Shown here piece after piece: positions 62,322 through 64,000 of a stretch of 64,000 nt of DNA. Each line of letters opens with the position of its first letter. Within the stretch, counting starts at the first letter, position 1. Origin of the DNA: Dyella sp. BiH032 (GTDB taxonomy: Bacteria; Pseudomonadota; Gammaproteobacteria; Xanthomonadales; Rhodanobacteraceae). Under the pieces are notes generated by a model that was given only the letters and a program-made list of their open reading frames with translations, made no database searches and was not told where the DNA came from. The position numbers and the translations under genes are program-made. Location: contig NZ_CP134867.1 of NCBI RefSeq assembly GCF_031954525.1, forward strand, positions 2,232,001-2,296,000, given 5' to 3'.

Positions 62322-63262
62322 CAACCCACCGCCACCTCGGCGAGCAGCTGGCGCGCGAGCGTGTCGCCGTTGGCGCCGCGTGCCGGCACCAGGCGGTGCG
62401 CGGCGAGCGGCACGAACAGCGCCTGCACGTCTTCCGGCAGGACATGCCCGCGGCCGGACAGCATGGCCCAGGTGCGCGAAGCATTGAGCAGGGCCAGCCC
62501 GGCGCGCGGAGACAGGCCGACGCGGATGTCCGCGTGCCGGCGGCTGGCTGCGAGCAGCGCCTGCAGATAATCGAGCAGCGCCGGGCTGGCGGTGATCGCC
62601 TGGGCCTGGCGATGCAGCGCCGCCAGCGCCGGACCGTCGAGCTTCGGCCCGAGCTGCGCGAGCAGGTCGCGCCGGTCGCTGCCGGTGAGCAGGGCGCGTT
62701 CCGCCGCGGCGTCGGGATAGTCCAGCGAGAGGCGCAGCATGAAGCGGTCGAGCTGCGAATCCGGCAGCGGGAACGTGCCGGCGAGGTCCAGCGGGTTCTG
62801 CGTGGCGACCACGAAAAACGGCTGCGGCAGCGCATGCGTCTGGCCGTCCACCGTGACCTGTGCTTCGGCCATGGCTTCGAGCAGCGCGCTCTGCGTCTTG
62901 GGCGTGGCGCGGTTGATCTCGTCCGCGAGCAGCAGGCCGGTGAAGATGGGGCCGGGATGGAAGCGGAACTGGCCGGTCTCGCGCTCGTAGACGCTCACCC
63001 CGATAATGTCGGACGGCAGCAGGTCGCTGGTGAACTGCACGCGCTGGAAGTCCAGCGCGAAGCTGGCCGCAAGCGCGTGGGCCAGCGTGGTCTTGCCTAC
63101 ACCGGGCACGTCTTCCAGCAGCAGGTGCCCACCGGCGACCAGGCAAGTGAAGGCGAGCTTCACCTGGCGCGGCTTGCCCAGCAGCACCTGGTTGACCTGC
63201 GCCATCGCGGCGTCCAGGCGGGAATGCAGTGCGTCATCGTGGAGCGGAGTGATCGCGGACAT
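62321..63262 (-). CDS. MoxR-family AAA+ ATPase
   Basis: ATG 63262 (MSAITPLHDDALHSRLDAAM) gives 313 residues. Walker A is EDVPGVGKTT, Walker B LLADEINRATPKTQSALLEA, the sensor VATQNPLDLAGTFPLPDSQL and arginine finger region DRFMLRL. MoxR ATPases remodel or activate partner proteins; here the partners are the DUF58 and transglutaminase genes downstream. It heads the three-gene operon and diverges from the glycosyltransferase gene with 40 bases between. Confidence 0.93.
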   Translation of the reverse strand: MSAITPLHDDALHSRLDAAMAQVNQVLLGKPRQVKLAFTCLVAGGHLLLEDVPGVGKTTLAHALAASFALDFQRVQFTSDLLPSDIIGVSVYERETGQFRFHPGPIFTGLLLADEINRATPKTQSALLEAMAEAQVTVDGQTHALPQPFFVVATQNPLDLAGTFPLPDSQLDRFMLRLSLDYPDAAAERALLTGSDRRDLLAQLGPKLDGPALAALHRQAQAITASPALLDYLQALLAASRRHADIRVGLSPRAGLALLNASRTWAMLSGRGHVLPEDVQALFVPLAAHRLVPARGANGDTLARQLLAEVAVG

Positions 63263-63302
63263 GGCACCAGGAAGCTGGAAGAAGGCGGGCAGGGCATGAC
63301 CC

Positions 63303-64000
63303 ATGCGTGACCAAGGGAGTGTAGCCGTCGGCCTCGCGCGCTGGCGAGGCGCTTTTCTCATTGCCTTCCTCGTGCTGCTGGCGGCGCGCATCACTGTTGC
63401 CGCGCATCTGTCGCCGTTCGGTGACGAGGCTTTCTATTGGCAGGAGAGCCGACACCCGGCCTGGGGCTACAGCGATCTGCCGCCGTTCACCGCATGGCTG
63501 ATCCGCCTGGGTGAAACGGTGGCCGGTCATGGGCCGCTGGGTATGCGCTGGCCGTTCCTGCTGCTCGGCAGCCTGTTGCCCTGGCTGGTGGTGGCATTTG
63601 CCCGCCGCGCCTTCGATGTGCGGGCTGGATGGCAGGCAGGTCTGCTGTGCCTGGCCTTGCCGTTGGCTGGCAGTCTCGGCGTGCTGGCGCTTCCGGATGT
63701 GCCGTTGACGGTCGCCAGCATGCTTGCGTTGTATGCCCTGCTGCGCGCAATGCAGGAAGATCGGTTGCGCGATTGGCTGTGTCTTGGTCTGGCGCTCGCC
63801 GTGTGCTGGCTGACCCATTACCGCGCGGCGATGCCGATGCTGGCCGGCGTGCTCCTGTTTGCCACGACGCCGCGGGGACGCCTGCAATGGCGGCGCCGGG
63901 GGCTTTGGGTGGCCGTCGCGGTTTCGATGCTGGGCCTGATTCCGCTGGCCGTGTCCAACTGGCAGCAACGTGGTGCGGGTGTTGCGTTTCAGGTCGTGGA
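63303..64000 (+). CDS. GT39/ArnT-like glycosyltransferase (3' partial)
   Basis: The frame is open to the window end (232 codons visible). It begins with a membrane segment (GAFLIAFLVLLAARITVAAH) and then LSPFGDEAFYWQESRHPAWG, whose Asp-Glu and W-x-Y pattern fits the catalytic first loop of lipid-linked sugar transferases (PMT/ArnT fold). Several more membrane segments follow. It probably moves a sugar from a polyprenyl carrier to an envelope acceptor; the acceptor cannot be told. Confidence 0.82.
   Translation, partial: MRDQGSVAVGLARWRGAFLIAFLVLLAARITVAAHLSPFGDEAFYWQESRHPAWGYSDLPPFTAWLIRLGETVAGHGPLGMRWPFLLLGSLLPWLVVAFARRAFDVRAGWQAGLLCLALPLAGSLGVLALPDVPLTVASMLALYALLRAMQEDRLRDWLCLGLALAVCWLTHYRAAMPMLAGVLLFATTPRGRLQWRRRGLWVAVAVSMLGLIPLAVSNWQQRGAGVAFQVV

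Overview
The window is one chromosomal stretch from a high-G+C gammaproteobacterium, most likely Rhodanobacteraceae/Xanthomonadaceae (Dyella, Frateuria, Luteibacter or Rhodanobacter type). This is inferred from gene content and order: ccmABCDEFGHI next to a MetX-family acyltransferase, sdhCDAB-sdhE-ygfX-lolCD-comEC-exbBD-msbA-lpxK, and ffs-dnaX-ybaB-recR. No species can be named from sequence alone.

Positions 1 to about 17,486 are accessory DNA with lower G+C, short genes and many unknowns. The right edge is a tRNA-Leu(CAA) gene with a P4-type tyrosine integrase pointing away from it; the left edge is outside the window or unrecognisable. Three parts are visible. (a) 1-4,600: a truncated ClpP-like serine protease, a HEPN-type protein and a serine recombinase followed by two small genes. 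(b) 4,760-9,900: small genes, an Ash-like attenuated leader with a structured RNA, an AlpA regulator, a winged-helix protein whose 3' end carries a phased iteron-like array, and further phage-type unknowns. (c) 9,900-17,300: a late-type block, small membrane or secreted genes, two excisionase-like genes, a 391-codon cargo gene, YegP and the integrase.

The most unusual signal is in (c). Two consecutive genes (10,490-11,569 and 11,579-11,938) are open only if TAG is read as an amino acid. They hold six in-frame TAG codons, no in-frame TAA or TGA before their ends, and no frameshift. Each has a good ribosome binding site and ends in TGA. Glutamine fits every TAG site. Neighbouring early genes use TAG as an ordinary stop, so this looks like late-gene amber recoding or suppression; ordinary CAG-to-TAG decay is the main alternative.

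From 17,594 on, the DNA is dense core genome. 17.6-28.0 kb holds cysteine dioxygenase, a MetX-family acyltransferase, the complete cytochrome c maturation operon, a DUF3293 gene and kynurenine monooxygenase, all on the minus strand with frequent start/stop overlaps. 28.0-29.5 kb holds PHA metabolism (phbB, phaR) with clear palindromes. 29.5-34.3 kb is a marR-regulated tripartite efflux operon. 34.3-38.2 kb holds tatD, two glycine-zipper proteins, a cell wall hydrolase and ygfZ. 38.2-42.7 kb is succinate dehydrogenase with assembly factors at both ends. 42.8-51.1 kb covers lipoprotein release (lolCD), DNA uptake (comEC), exbBD and lipid A export and synthesis (msbA, lpxK). 51.2-55.0 kb holds LPS core genes (GT9 heptosyltransferase, kdkA). 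55.0-58.3 kb holds tRNA-Ser, 4.5S RNA, dnaX, ybaB and recR. The end carries a HIT protein, an Slp lipoprotein, a MoxR/DUF58/transglutaminase cluster and the start of a GT39-like glycosyltransferase.
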